A stretch of DNA of 64,000 nucleotides from Deltaproteobacteria bacterium. GTDB lineage: Bacteria; Desulfobacterota; DSM-4660; Desulfatiglandales; HGW-15. Numbering within the stretch: the first letter of the stretch is position 1; each line of letters begins with the position of its first letter. The position numbers and the translations under genes are program-made. The notes under the pieces were generated by a model that was given only the letters and a program-made list of their open reading frames with translations, made no database searches and was not told the DNA's origin. The stretch is taken from NCBI GenBank assembly GCA_016931115.1, contig JAFGFM010000009.1, forward strand, positions 57,562 through 121,561. The letters are read 5' to 3'. This document shows, piece by piece, positions 8,017 through 16,933 of this stretch.

Positions 8017-9317
8017 TCATAACCTCTTTTCAATCAGCTCCTTAACTACCTTTGGATTGGCCTTACCCTGTGAAAGCTTCATAACCTGCCCAACAAGAAA
8101 CCCCTTTGCCTTTTCCAAACCTGACCTCACATCCGCTACAGCATCGGGCTGCTCGGATAACACCTTATCAATAAGGGTTTCAAGAGCGGCCTCATCGGAC
8201 ACCTGCACAAACCCGCGGTTTTTAACAATCTCTTCAGGTGATTCATTGCTCTCAAACATAAAGACAACCACCTCACGCGCTGCATTTGCGTTGATCTCAT
8301 CACGGCCAAGCATCTTAAGGAGTGCCCCTAACTTCTCCGGTGTTACATGAGAATTGTCCAGCTCCTGACCTCTTTCCCTTGCAGCGGGGATAAGCTGTGT
8401 GGTGAGCCAGTGCATGGCGGTTCTGGGCTGAATGCCCTGACCGGTCAGCTCTTCAAAATACCTTGCTGTGGCAGGGTCAGAACTCAGATAAACGGCCTCA
8501 TCACCTGTCAGCTCATACTGTTTTACAAACCTTTCTGCCCTTGCGGAGGGCATCTCAGGGAGTCGTGATCTCATCGCCTCTATCCATTCCCTACGCTTTC
8601 GGTCTGACGTTTTATCTCATAGGCAATGGCGTCACCCACATGCTTAATGGAGTTCATGTTCTTTACCTCCACCTTTGTGTTCAACTCTGTGCTGCCCTTT
8701 GGCCTTATGGATATATTGGCGTCAGCCCGCATGGTACCATTTTCCATGCTGCACTCGGATGAACCCACATAACGAATCTGTGTACGAAGCGCCTTTAAAA
8801 ACTCCATTGCCTCAAAGGGGGTTCGAAAATCGGGTTCTGTAACGATCTCCACAAGGGGTGCGCCTGCCCGGTTGAAGTCAACAAGGCTTATGGGTGTGCG
8901 GCCCTCCATTTCATGAACAAGCTTTGCAACATCCTCCTCCATATGGATATGATGGATGCGCAGCCTTCTGGTAACGCCCTCCTCATTCATGATCTCAATA
9001 CCACCGCCCCTGGAAAGGGGAAGATGCGCCTGTGAAAGCTGATAACCCTTTGGCAGATCGGGGTAATAATATACCTTCTGGTCAAATGCGCTGACGGGCT
9101 GGAGTTCTGCGCCAAACCCCAGGCACAAAAGAGCGGCCTTGTTAAGGGCCTCCTCGCTTAAACGTGGAACAGCGCCCGGAAACCACAGGCAGGTCGGGCA
9201 TGTATTTGCATTGGGTTCATCGCCCGGGTTATTGGGGCAGTCACAAAAGAGCTTGGTGGCACAATTGAGTTCAACATGAATCTCCAAACCTATTACCGCT
9301 TCAAATTCCATAATCAT
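8017..9317 (-). pseudogene. gatB: gatB, Asp/Glu-tRNA amidotransferase subunit B, interrupted by internal deletion and frameshift
   Basis: The 5' part (9317 down to about 8620) encodes a normal GatB catalytic domain: IGLEIHVEL, CPTCLW, YYYPDLPKGYQLSQ, LVDFNRAG.PLVEIVTEPD, DANISIRPKG and KNMNS. It ends in frame with TAG at 8580-8582. A different frame resumes as REWIEAMRSRLPEMP and runs through a normal tail/YqeY domain to 8017. Compared with the family (about 475 residues), roughly 50 residues of the linker, including the usual YRYFPDPDL segment, are missing at the junction near 8600-8615. The ATG overlaps the end of the GatA-like gene by four bases. GatB activates Asp- or Glu-tRNA for amidation; this copy would yield a truncated protein unless the lesion is a sequencing or assembly error. 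Confidence 0.8.
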
Positions 9318-10513
9318 TTACCTCCATCACGCCTGCTCAAAATATATTCACCCAGTGTGAGCAATCCCCCATCACTGTTTCTCGGCCCTGCAAGCTGGAA
9401 GCCTGTCTGCCCGGAATCAGAATCTGAAGGGAGACAGAGTACAGGCTGGCCGGTCACATTGGCAAAAAGGGTGAATGTAAACTCTCTGTATATGGATGAT
9501 AGCCCCCCTGTATCATCAGCCCCTGTTGAGTTAATCGCAGGAAACAGAAGGAAATCGGCCTGGGAATAGATTTGATCCATCCCCTTAAGCAGCCTGGCCC
9601 TTATGCGGCAGGCATCTTCAAATGCCCTGTACTGTTCAAACTGGAAATAGGCCCCCTGTATCAGGAAACATTTTAACAGCTCCCCGAATGCTGCGCCGCG
9701 GGATTGAATATACATCTCGTTCCAGTTTTTTGCGCCTGGCGCACGCTCACCATATCGGACAGAATCATATCGGCCTGCGCAGGAGGATGCCTCCACTGAC
9801 CCTGCTATGCTGTGCACCAGGGAAAAGAGATGAAAATCGAGCAGGGAAAACTCCCTGATAATGAATCCCTCATTTTTCAGACTGTTTATTGACCCGGAAA
9901 AGAGCTCCCTCTCTTTTTCAGGCAGCATGTTCAGGGCCTCGGTTATTATACCTATGGTCGTCTTTGCAGGGTGAATCTCTTTTTTTCTTAAATCCGGGAT
10001 ATCTTCATCGGGCATGGAAAAATCAAGGCCATCCTGACCTGCTATAACACCCAGTATGGCCCTTATGCCCTGGATATTTTTTGATATCACCCCGCAGCTC
10101 TCCATGGAAGGGATCAGGCCGATAAGGCCATAACGTGATATAAGACCATATCCGGGCTTGTACCCCGGAACACCCCTTTCTGTTGCTGCAAGCCGTGCCT
10201 CACCCATCATATCAAGAATCAGTTCAGCGTCTGCGGCCCCCTGCTTAACCGCTTCTCCGGCATGGCTTTTATTTAAACCAAAGCCGAACTCACTCATGCG
10301 GGTTGAGCCACCTATATATGCTCCAGCATCTTTGAGCCTTTTAATTACGGTTGAATCCTCCAGTGCAGTATATCCTGACAATGCCCTTGACCCTGCATCA
10401 GATGGCCAGCCCTTTATCTGGATATTCGGCTGGATCGCTATGTTCAAACCCTTTAAAGGTCCATCAACCATTACCTGTGTATCAGGGTTGCGAAAAAAAT
10501 AATCAAATTTCAT
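9314..10513 (-). CDS. GatA-like amidase-fold protein lacking the catalytic triad
   Basis: A 399-residue protein clearly related to GatA: it keeps VIKRLKDAGAYIGGSTRMSEF, GYKPGYGLISRYGLIG, the C-terminal GQPVLCLPS and an operon place between aspS-gatC and gatB. Canonical GatA is about 485 residues. Here the N-terminal helices are missing. The catalytic Lys of the KDN motif is Gln28 (IQPNI), the GGSSGG loop is absent, and the nucleophile segment GSDTGGSIR reads DMMGEAR (residues 101-107). The Ser-cisSer-Lys machinery is therefore gone and glutaminase activity is not expected. The frame is otherwise intact, so it may be a structural pseudo-amidase, or decaying. Confidence 0.8.
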   Translation of the reverse strand: MKFDYFFRNPDTQVMVDGPLKGLNIAIQPNIQIKGWPSDAGSRALSGYTALEDSTVIKRLKDAGAYIGGSTRMSEFGFGLNKSHAGEAVKQGAADAELILDMMGEARLAATERGVPGYKPGYGLISRYGLIGLIPSMESCGVISKNIQGIRAILGVIAGQDGLDFSMPDEDIPDLRKKEIHPAKTTIGIITEALNMLPEKERELFSGSINSLKNEGFIIREFSLLDFHLFSLVHSIAGSVEASSCAGRYDSVRYGERAPGAKNWNEMYIQSRGAAFGELLKCFLIQGAYFQFEQYRAFEDACRIRARLLKGMDQIYSQADFLLFPAINSTGADDTGGLSSIYREFTFTLFANVTGQPVLCLPSDSDSGQTGFQLAGPRNSDGGLLTLGEYILSRRDGGK

Positions 10514-10527
10514 TAATATATCTCCTG

Positions 10528-12648
10528 TTATTCAAGGATGGGGGCCACTTTAAAAAAGGTGCCCTTTACTGAAGGGGCGTTTGCGAGAAGCCTGCCTGCC
10601 TGCGATAACTCTGATCTCTCTGCGCTGGCCCCTGGCCTCATCCGATTGGAGAGAGGCACCACCGTGTATGCAGGCTCTTCAGTTCCAGCGTTCTTTGAAG
10701 CTATCCCTGCAAGCCCTTTAGCCTGCGCAAGAACAGCCTGAATCATTGGCCGCTCCTCTTCTTTAATATTGATGCGTGATACCCACGAGACCCTGTCAAG
10801 GAGGTTATCCTGTTTTTCTGCCCCGGGAAGCCTCTCCTTTGCCTCCAGATTGAGCAGGCCAAGATCAGCAAGCTGACCTCTTTTTACCATTGAAGGGGCG
10901 CCTGTAAGCGGGCATGCTGCGCTGCGGTTTTTGGGAAAGGCAATGACCTCGCGAATGGACTGGGTTCTAAGGATCATTGAAACTGCCCTGTCCATACCCA
11001 GTGCCAGCCCACCATGAGGAGGGGCGCCGAAATCAAAGGCGCGCAGGAAAAACCCGAACTTCTGAGCTGTATCCTCTTCTGTAAGTCCAAGGGCCTTGAA
11101 TATCTTTCTCTGAAGGTTGCGGTCATTTATACGAATGCTGCCTCCACCCAGCTCCTCCCCGTTTACCACTAGGTCATAGGCCCTGGAATGCAGGGCAAGG
11201 AGTTCATCGATATTTTCAGGGTCAAAATCCTCTCGGTCGGGTGCTGTAAAGGGGTGGTGACTGGATGTCACGCCGCCATCCTCTGTTGCCTCAAATAAAG
11301 GAAAATCAGTGACCCATACAGGATAAAAACTATCCTCAGGGATCATGCCAAGCCGTTCTGCCAGGTGAAGGCGCAGTTGCCCGAGGGCAGAGACTACAAC
11401 GCTGTATGAGGGGTCTGCCACCATGATTAGAACATCCCCATCCTTCACATCGAACCTTTGCTTGAGCCCCTCAAGCTCTTTATCGCTGAAGTACTGAACA
11501 ATATTGGATTCCAGTTTCCCACCCTCAGCGCGCATCCAGGTCATGCCCTTGGCCCCGAATGAGGGGGCAATCTCTTTTGCGTATTCATTCTGAAGCACAT
11601 TCTTGCTGAGTTTATCTGACTGGCCCTTTATATTGATTCCCTTTATACAGCCACCCCGCTGCATTATCTGGCGGAAGATGGTATAGTTTGTATCCTGAAA
11701 CAGCTCTGTCACATCCTTAAACAGAAGGCCGAAACGCAGATCAGGCTTGTCAGAACCGGTTGTCTCCATTGCCTCCTTATGTGTTATGCGGGGAAATGGC
11801 CGCAAAAGGCTAATCCCGCCCTCGGCAAAGATCCTGACCGTGAGCTCTTCGACCATTTCATAAATGAATTCCTCGTCAATAAAGGATGCCTCCATATCAA
11901 GCTGGGTAAATTCAGGCTGCCTGTTGGGCCGCAGGTCTTCATCACGAAAGCAGCGTGCCAACTGGTAGTAACGCTCCATGCCGCCTATCATCAATAGCTG
12001 TTTAAAAAGCTGCGGTGACTGGGGCAGCGCATAGAAATTTCCCTGGTGAACCCTGCTGGGCACAAGATAATCCCTTGCCCCTTCAGGGGTGCTCATGGTA
12101 AGCACAGGCGTCTCTATCTCTAAAAAACCACGTGAATCCAGGAATTCACGGACGCACTTGAATATGCGGTGCCGGGCAATGATGTTATCTCTTACTGAAG
12201 AGCGTCGAATGTCCAGGTACCTGTACTGAAGACGCAGATCCTCATTTACCTTTTCAGCGCCCAAAGACTGGGCGCCTGAGACCATTGCCTTTTCAGAAAC
12301 AGTGAAGGGAAGCGCATCAGACTCGGAAAGGATTGTAAGCTCTTTGACCATAAGTTCAATGGTGCCTGTTTCTATATTGGGGTTTTCTGTGCCCGCTTCC
12401 CTTTTTCTGACCTCTCCCCGCACTGCAATGCAGTATTCGGCGCGAAGGGTGGCAGCCAGATCACAGACCCCTTTAGACGCTATTTCAGGGTTAAAAACAA
12501 TCTGCATAATGCCGCTTCGGTCGCGCAGATGAATAAAAAGCAGCCCCCCGTGATCCCTGAAGGCATCCACCCAACCGGCCAGGAGTATTGTCCTGCCCTC
12601 GTCACCGGGTTTAATCTGGCCGCAAAAGAGACGTTCTTTAAAATGCAT
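10528..12648 (-). CDS. aspS: Aspartyl-tRNA synthetase fused to a C-terminal GatC-like domain
   Basis: A 706-residue protein. Residues 1-600 are a bacterial-type AspRS: OB-fold anticodon domain, class II motif 2 (FRDEDLRPNRQPEFTQ), GAD insertion, and motif 3 (GLALGMDR). AspRS normally ends near the AFPK...GAPS motif at about 590-600 residues. Here about 100 more residues follow and end in YTVVPLSNRMRPG and LLANAPSVKGTFFKVAPILE, which match the C-terminal half of GatC (ENVFREDE..., NAPE...FFRVPKVIE). His33 in RDHGG is typical of non-discriminating AspRS enzymes. The fusion plus downstream gatA and gatB implies Asp-tRNA(Asn) channelled to an amidotransferase. It heads the operon; 15 bases separate it from the gatA-like gene. 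Confidence 0.9.
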   Translation of the reverse strand: MHFKERLFCGQIKPGDEGRTILLAGWVDAFRDHGGLLFIHLRDRSGIMQIVFNPEIASKGVCDLAATLRAEYCIAVRGEVRKREAGTENPNIETGTIELMVKELTILSESDALPFTVSEKAMVSGAQSLGAEKVNEDLRLQYRYLDIRRSSVRDNIIARHRIFKCVREFLDSRGFLEIETPVLTMSTPEGARDYLVPSRVHQGNFYALPQSPQLFKQLLMIGGMERYYQLARCFRDEDLRPNRQPEFTQLDMEASFIDEEFIYEMVEELTVRIFAEGGISLLRPFPRITHKEAMETTGSDKPDLRFGLLFKDVTELFQDTNYTIFRQIMQRGGCIKGINIKGQSDKLSKNVLQNEYAKEIAPSFGAKGMTWMRAEGGKLESNIVQYFSDKELEGLKQRFDVKDGDVLIMVADPSYSVVVSALGQLRLHLAERLGMIPEDSFYPVWVTDFPLFEATEDGGVTSSHHPFTAPDREDFDPENIDELLALHSRAYDLVVNGEELGGGSIRINDRNLQRKIFKALGLTEEDTAQKFGFFLRAFDFGAPPHGGLALGMDRAVSMILRTQSIREVIAFPKNRSAACPLTGAPSMVKRGQLADLGLLNLEAKERLPGAEKQDNLLDRVSWVSRINIKEEERPMIQAVLAQAKGLAGIASKNAGTEEPAYTVVPLSNRMRPGASAERSELSQAGRLLANAPSVKGTFFKVAPILE

Positions 12649-12848
12649 GTTAATAGGTCCTTTCTACTTGTAATGACAAAATAAACAGGAATGCAATATT
12701 CACATTTTTTGGGGGGATGCTATCAGAACACATTCAATATTTCAAGGAGTTATAGCCCTCACCTGATCCATTATTAAATACCAGCCTCCATTTCAACTTA
12801 TACAATACTGGCTTAAAAAGGGTTTTTCTTTTTACTATTGTCCGCTAT

Positions 12849-13946
12849 TTATACATTCAACAGGTCATTTTCCAATTGTGATGCAAGCCTTCCAGCCATC
12901 AGTGTTAATTCCTCCCCATTTTCCAGACCTTCAATAAAACGTTTCGGGATATTGCTCAACCCGACCTGTGCACCTGTGAGTGCGCCGGTAAGAATGGCCC
13001 GTGCCTGATTCTGTCCACCGCCATTTATGGCATGCAGGACTGCCGACTCAAAATCATTATGGAACCAGGCAGAAAGATAATAGGCAGCAGGGAGCTGATG
13101 GTAAATAGCGCAAGGCATGCCATAAACTATAGATACCTTCCAGGCAGGTTCAATGCGGATATCAGGGTCAGCGGCAGCCGCTGCCATATGGGATGGTGTA
13201 ATTAATGCATCAGGTGAGGCAAAGCGCCCGGCCCGCGGTGGATCAGGGTCTCCCGGTTGCGGCGGCTTCATATTGTCGCGCACTACCGAATGAAAAGGGA
13301 GCTTTCCGCTTCTTACCAGGTTCATAAGTTTTCCGGATATGGTTTGGTCGAGCCTGTTCCCCTGCACAAGGAGACCTACCACAGCGCCAAATGCAACAGT
13401 CATGGATACAACCGTGTCATCAATCTGTGTAAGGATGGTGTTGCTCGTGATTGCGGCGGCAAGTTTTGTGGGATTAAGGGCAAAACGTACTGCCAGGGCA
13501 AGGGTTCTTTCTATAGCCTCTGTGGTGTCTGCATGCCCGCCTGTCTTACCCCATGGAAGCTTCTCCTGAACACGTCTGCGCCACGCCTCACGAATACTTT
13601 GACTTGTGTAGAGGCCAGGCCCGCTTACAGGCGTTCCATCAAGTAGAGGGAAAAGCTCCTCATCCATCCGGCGGCAAAAATCCTGTTCATTGTATTCCCC
13701 ATTCTCAACAAGGGAGCAGAGCATAAGCCTGAGGATAAACCCGGCCTGAGAAAGCTGGCCGGCCTTAAGGCCATCATGATAGCGTCCTGGTTTAGGGTCA
13801 GTGTATCCCTCTATCCACGCACCATATTCTTTTCGAAGTTCATTCAGATCATAGTACCAGTGCGGGCCTACTCCAAGGGCATCACCAATAAATGCCCCCA
13901 TTATGGCGCCTGTTGCCCTCTCTTTTAAACCTGAAGAATTTAGCAT
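12849..13946 (-). CDS. ADP-ribosylglycohydrolase (DraG/ARH) family protein
   Basis: A 365-residue all-helical protein of the DraG/ARH family: GAFIGDALGVGPHW near residue 17, DTTEAIERTLAL in the middle, the Asp pair region TQIDDTV, and NGGGQNQARAILTGALTGAQVG near the C terminus. The family hydrolyses ADP-ribose from proteins or small molecules using two magnesium ions held by Asp/Thr residues. The canonical SDDT N-terminal metal motif is not obvious, so the substrate may differ. It is followed by the AlkD-like gene upstream on the same strand (16-base gap), so both are probably cotranscribed. Confidence 0.75.
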   Translation of the reverse strand: MLNSSGLKERATGAIMGAFIGDALGVGPHWYYDLNELRKEYGAWIEGYTDPKPGRYHDGLKAGQLSQAGFILRLMLCSLVENGEYNEQDFCRRMDEELFPLLDGTPVSGPGLYTSQSIREAWRRRVQEKLPWGKTGGHADTTEAIERTLALAVRFALNPTKLAAAITSNTILTQIDDTVVSMTVAFGAVVGLLVQGNRLDQTISGKLMNLVRSGKLPFHSVVRDNMKPPQPGDPDPPRAGRFASPDALITPSHMAAAAADPDIRIEPAWKVSIVYGMPCAIYHQLPAAYYLSAWFHNDFESAVLHAINGGGQNQARAILTGALTGAQVGLSNIPKRFIEGLENGEELTLMAGRLASQLENDLLNV

Positions 13947-13962
13947 TTTTGCTCCTTTATCC

Positions 13963-14682
13963 CTACCGCTCCATAGCCTTTTTTTTAAGCTTGTCAGGCA
14001 TCTTTTCTATTGCATATCTTAATGCCGTCCTGGGCATCGTAGCCTTTCGGTCAAGTACATACTGATATACCTCGTCCATGTATTTATCAGCAGCAACCTT
14101 TAACATCCAGCCGTACCCTTTCTGTACCATATCATCCGTATCAGTCAGGAGAATATCAGCTACCTCAAAGGCATTTTCAAGCTGTTTACCCTTTTTAAGG
14201 GATGGGATGAGTATAACTGCAGATGCGCGCCTGAGCCACCTGTTTTTTGATCTTGCCCAGTTCAGGGTTTTTGTTACAAGATCAGGGTACATAAGGATGA
14301 GTTCACCAAAAAACCCAGCACAGAATGTGTCACATCTGCCCCAGTTATCCACATACTTTTTAAGCCACTCTTCAAACCGGGCAAAATCCGACTCTGTGAA
14401 TTGTTTGCTTATCTTTAAAATCCAGATGGACGCCACCCCTGATTCTCCTGGATTATCGCTCTTATATAACATTTCACAGGTGTCAAGCAGATCATCTTTG
14501 GGGATTTCTTTAACCGGCTTAAATACTTCACCTGCAACCTTTTTTATTATCGGCCCCTTGAATTCAATAGGGTTTTTTAACTCCTCTTTAAACCATCTCT
14601 GATAATCCATCTTGTTTTCAGGTTTATCATATTTTGCGAATTCTTTTCGCAAGACCTGAATAATATCTATATTAACAGTCAT
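13963..14682 (-). CDS. AlkD-like DNA alkylation repair protein
   Basis: A 239-residue alpha-helical HEAT-like repeat protein matching the DNA alkylation repair (AlkD/AlkC-like) family. Signature parts are the N-terminal QRWFKEELKNPIEFKG, the NWGRCDTFC segment (in AlkD the equivalent WD..D stretch lines the lesion site), the RSKNRWLRRASAVILIPSLKKGK helix and DDMVQKGYGWMLK. AlkD excises N3- and N7-alkylpurines without base flipping. It starts at ATG 14682 and lies directly upstream of the ADP-ribosylglycohydrolase gene. Confidence 0.8.
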   Translation of the reverse strand: MTVNIDIIQVLRKEFAKYDKPENKMDYQRWFKEELKNPIEFKGPIIKKVAGEVFKPVKEIPKDDLLDTCEMLYKSDNPGESGVASIWILKISKQFTESDFARFEEWLKKYVDNWGRCDTFCAGFFGELILMYPDLVTKTLNWARSKNRWLRRASAVILIPSLKKGKQLENAFEVADILLTDTDDMVQKGYGWMLKVAADKYMDEVYQYVLDRKATMPRTALRYAIEKMPDKLKKKAMER

Positions 14683-14984
14683 ATATTCTCCATATTTTTT
14701 TAGAAGAAGCTTTCAGCGGTCAGCGGTCAGCCAAGTCTTTGTTTTAATACTTTAAGCTGATATCTGAAAGCTGATGGCTGATAGCTTTAAATCTTATACC
14801 CTGGTCTATTTAAGCCTTGATATTCTTGCATCTCAGGAGTGATTTATTTCTGAACATCCCCTGCTCTACACGCTCCTTAATATAAAATGATCATGGTGGT
14901 TTTCATAGGAGCAGGGATGCCTGCTTGTTTACAGGGATTGATCATTTTCTGTGTTCCTGCCCCGGTTTTAATCATCCCGTTTTA
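14683..14984. repeat. Intergenic region with TCAGC-type direct repeats and an inverted repeat
   Basis: No gene is visible here. Bases 14710-14790 are a degenerate array of CAGCGGTCAGCGGTCAGCC and GCTGATATCTGAAAGCTGATGGCTGATAGC units, the low-complexity GCTGA repeat also seen at 36570-36660. An inverted repeat AAAATGATCA / TGATCATTTT spans 14884-14949 and could be a large stem between the RhuM and AlkD-like genes. Confidence 0.5.
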
Positions 14985-16001
14985 TCAGCTTTTTAAAATC
15001 CTTTTTTCAAACGCTTCAAGCTCCTTTATATCTTCATCATCATCAGCCAGCGCTTCAGCTAGTTTTCTCTTTTTATCAAACTCATCATATCGTTCTTCCG
15101 CAATCTTTTTAGCGACTTCTGCCTTGACCTTCCCTGCATGGGTAAGTAATTCCTGCTCATTAAATTCCAGAAACGCATCAAGTTTGTCCGACCACTGATC
15201 CATGGTAACTGTTTTTCTCTGCCTGGCCTGGCGTTCAGCATAATCCAGGTACATAGTCACAATTTCATTCAGCTCTTTTATCTCATCCGCATTCAGATAA
15301 TTCTTGGCTATCCCTACATCAAGCTTTCTTACAATAGACCCTCGCCAGGAGGTTAATCCCATATTAGGAGTCCCGGAATCACTTCGGGCTTCAATCAGCT
15401 CTGCCGCGGTCTTTCCGGTAACAGCCCATAACATCTTGTTCTGTACCTTTTTAAAAAAATCCTGTGCCTGTTCGGAATCCTTATCATAATCAATTGCAGT
15501 AGCATAAATATCCCGGATTTTCTGATAAAACCGCTTCTCTGATGCCCTGATATCCCGGATACGAGCGAGCCACTCATCAAAATAGTCCCACCGGTCAGCC
15601 TTTTTGAGCCGCTCATCATCCATGGCAAAGCCTTTTATGATATATTCTTTCAGAATACTGGTAGCCCATATTCTGAACTGGGTGGCCCGCTTTGAATTGA
15701 CCCGATAGCCAACTGCAATGATAGCGTCGAGATTATAGAAGTCCCTGGTCCTGGTTACCTGCCGATTACCTTCCTGTTGAACTGTTTCCATTTTGGAAAT
15801 AGTTGCCTCTCTTTGCAGTTCCCCCTCTTCAAAAATATTGTTTAGGTGTTTGGATATTGCTGGGACATTTACATCAAACAGCTCGCTCATCTGCGCCTGA
15901 GTCAGCCATATAGTTTCATTCTGAAAAATGGTATCTACCTTTATCCGGCCATCGTCAGTTTTATAAAGGATGATTTCGGACTTGTTTGTCTCTTCTTCCA
16001 T
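14985..16001 (-). CDS. RhuM family protein
   Basis: A 338-residue protein of the RhuM (virulence protein RhuM, PF13310-like) family. The N-terminal half contains DGRIKVDTIFQNETIWLTQ, the helix-turn-helix-like QMSELFDVNVPAISKHL, and the NLDAIIAVGYRVNSKRATQFRIWAT block that defines the family. The C-terminal half is helical. RhuM proteins are common in mobile and defence regions; no biochemical role is established. It is followed by the NYN-domain gene on the same strand and belongs to the accessory region that extends to about 26 kb. Confidence 0.85.
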   Translation of the reverse strand: MEEETNKSEIILYKTDDGRIKVDTIFQNETIWLTQAQMSELFDVNVPAISKHLNNIFEEGELQREATISKMETVQQEGNRQVTRTRDFYNLDAIIAVGYRVNSKRATQFRIWATSILKEYIIKGFAMDDERLKKADRWDYFDEWLARIRDIRASEKRFYQKIRDIYATAIDYDKDSEQAQDFFKKVQNKMLWAVTGKTAAELIEARSDSGTPNMGLTSWRGSIVRKLDVGIAKNYLNADEIKELNEIVTMYLDYAERQARQRKTVTMDQWSDKLDAFLEFNEQELLTHAGKVKAEVAKKIAEERYDEFDKKRKLAEALADDDEDIKELEAFEKRILKS

Positions 16002-16062
16002 AATTTCTAGTCCTTAATATTCAAGATAATTAGCCACATACTTTGGAAATATTTCAAATATA

Positions 16063-16779
16063 TTACAATGGTTTTTTCTTTCGTATATCCCTGACAAGGT
16101 AAGAATTTCCCGGCCCCCTCTTAAGCTCAAACAGGTCAATAACCTTAATAAGGCTGCTGAGTTTTTTGAACCCGTAATTCCTGCTGTCAAATGATGTCTT
16201 ATTCGATATATGTGAACCCACAGGGCCAAGGGCTGCCCAGCCATCATCATCCTCATTCGCTTCAATTGCCTGGCGCAGTAAATTAATCAGCTTGGTATCA
16301 AATTTTAAATTTTTAGGTTTTGATTGTGCTGTGCCATTTTGCTTAGGCTCCTCGTCTAAAAATAAAAACTTTGAGCATGCGTTAACAAATGGTGAAGGTG
16401 TTTTCCGCTCGCCGAATCCCAGTACGACCTTACCCTCTGCAAGTGCGCGTGTAACCATAGGTGTAAAATCACAATCGGAAGAGACAAAACACATCACATC
16501 TATATTCCTGGTATACATCACATCCATGGCATCAATAACAAGGGCAATATCCGATGCATTTTTTCCTTTTGTCAGGTCATATTGCTGCACAGGCTGAATG
16601 GCGTATTCATGTAAAAGGTCTTCCCAGGGTTTTAGGGTGGGTGATTTCCAGTTTCCATAGGCTTTTCTTATTGTGACTACACCATATTTGGCGACCTCGC
16701 TAAGTACATCTTCAAACTTATCCGCAGGGGCATTATCCGCATCAATAAATAAAGCTATTTTCTGTTTTAATTCTTCCAT
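16063..16779 (-). CDS. NYN-domain (PIN-like) putative RNase with OST-HTH/LOTUS domain
   Basis: A 238-residue protein. Residues 8-150 form a NYN domain of the PIN-like nuclease superfamily: IALFIDADNAP with the first acidic pair, KNASDIALVIDAMD with the central Asp, and FVSSDCDFTP with the conserved SxDxDF. Residues 165-235 form an OST-HTH/LOTUS domain (KLINLLRQAIEANEDDDGWAALGPVGSHI, then FKKLSSLIKVIDLF), which binds RNA. This is the standard bacterial LabA/YacP-like NYN-LOTUS architecture, an RNA-directed endoribonuclease by family. It sits between RhuM and the SIR2 gene in the defence-like block. Confidence 0.88.
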   Translation of the reverse strand: MEELKQKIALFIDADNAPADKFEDVLSEVAKYGVVTIRKAYGNWKSPTLKPWEDLLHEYAIQPVQQYDLTKGKNASDIALVIDAMDVMYTRNIDVMCFVSSDCDFTPMVTRALAEGKVVLGFGERKTPSPFVNACSKFLFLDEEPKQNGTAQSKPKNLKFDTKLINLLRQAIEANEDDDGWAALGPVGSHISNKTSFDSRNYGFKKLSSLIKVIDLFELKRGPGNSYLVRDIRKKKPL

Positions 16780-16933
16780 TTTGATCTGAGCCTCCTTATT
16801 TTTTTTAGCCTACAAAGGGTATGAGCTTAAAGCAACCCTTTATGGAAAAGCTGTCAGTCTTTCCGCCCGATAGATCCTGAAAGGTGTTTTGTAAATCCAT
16901 ACATGCGCTTAATCAATATATTAACCTCTAATA

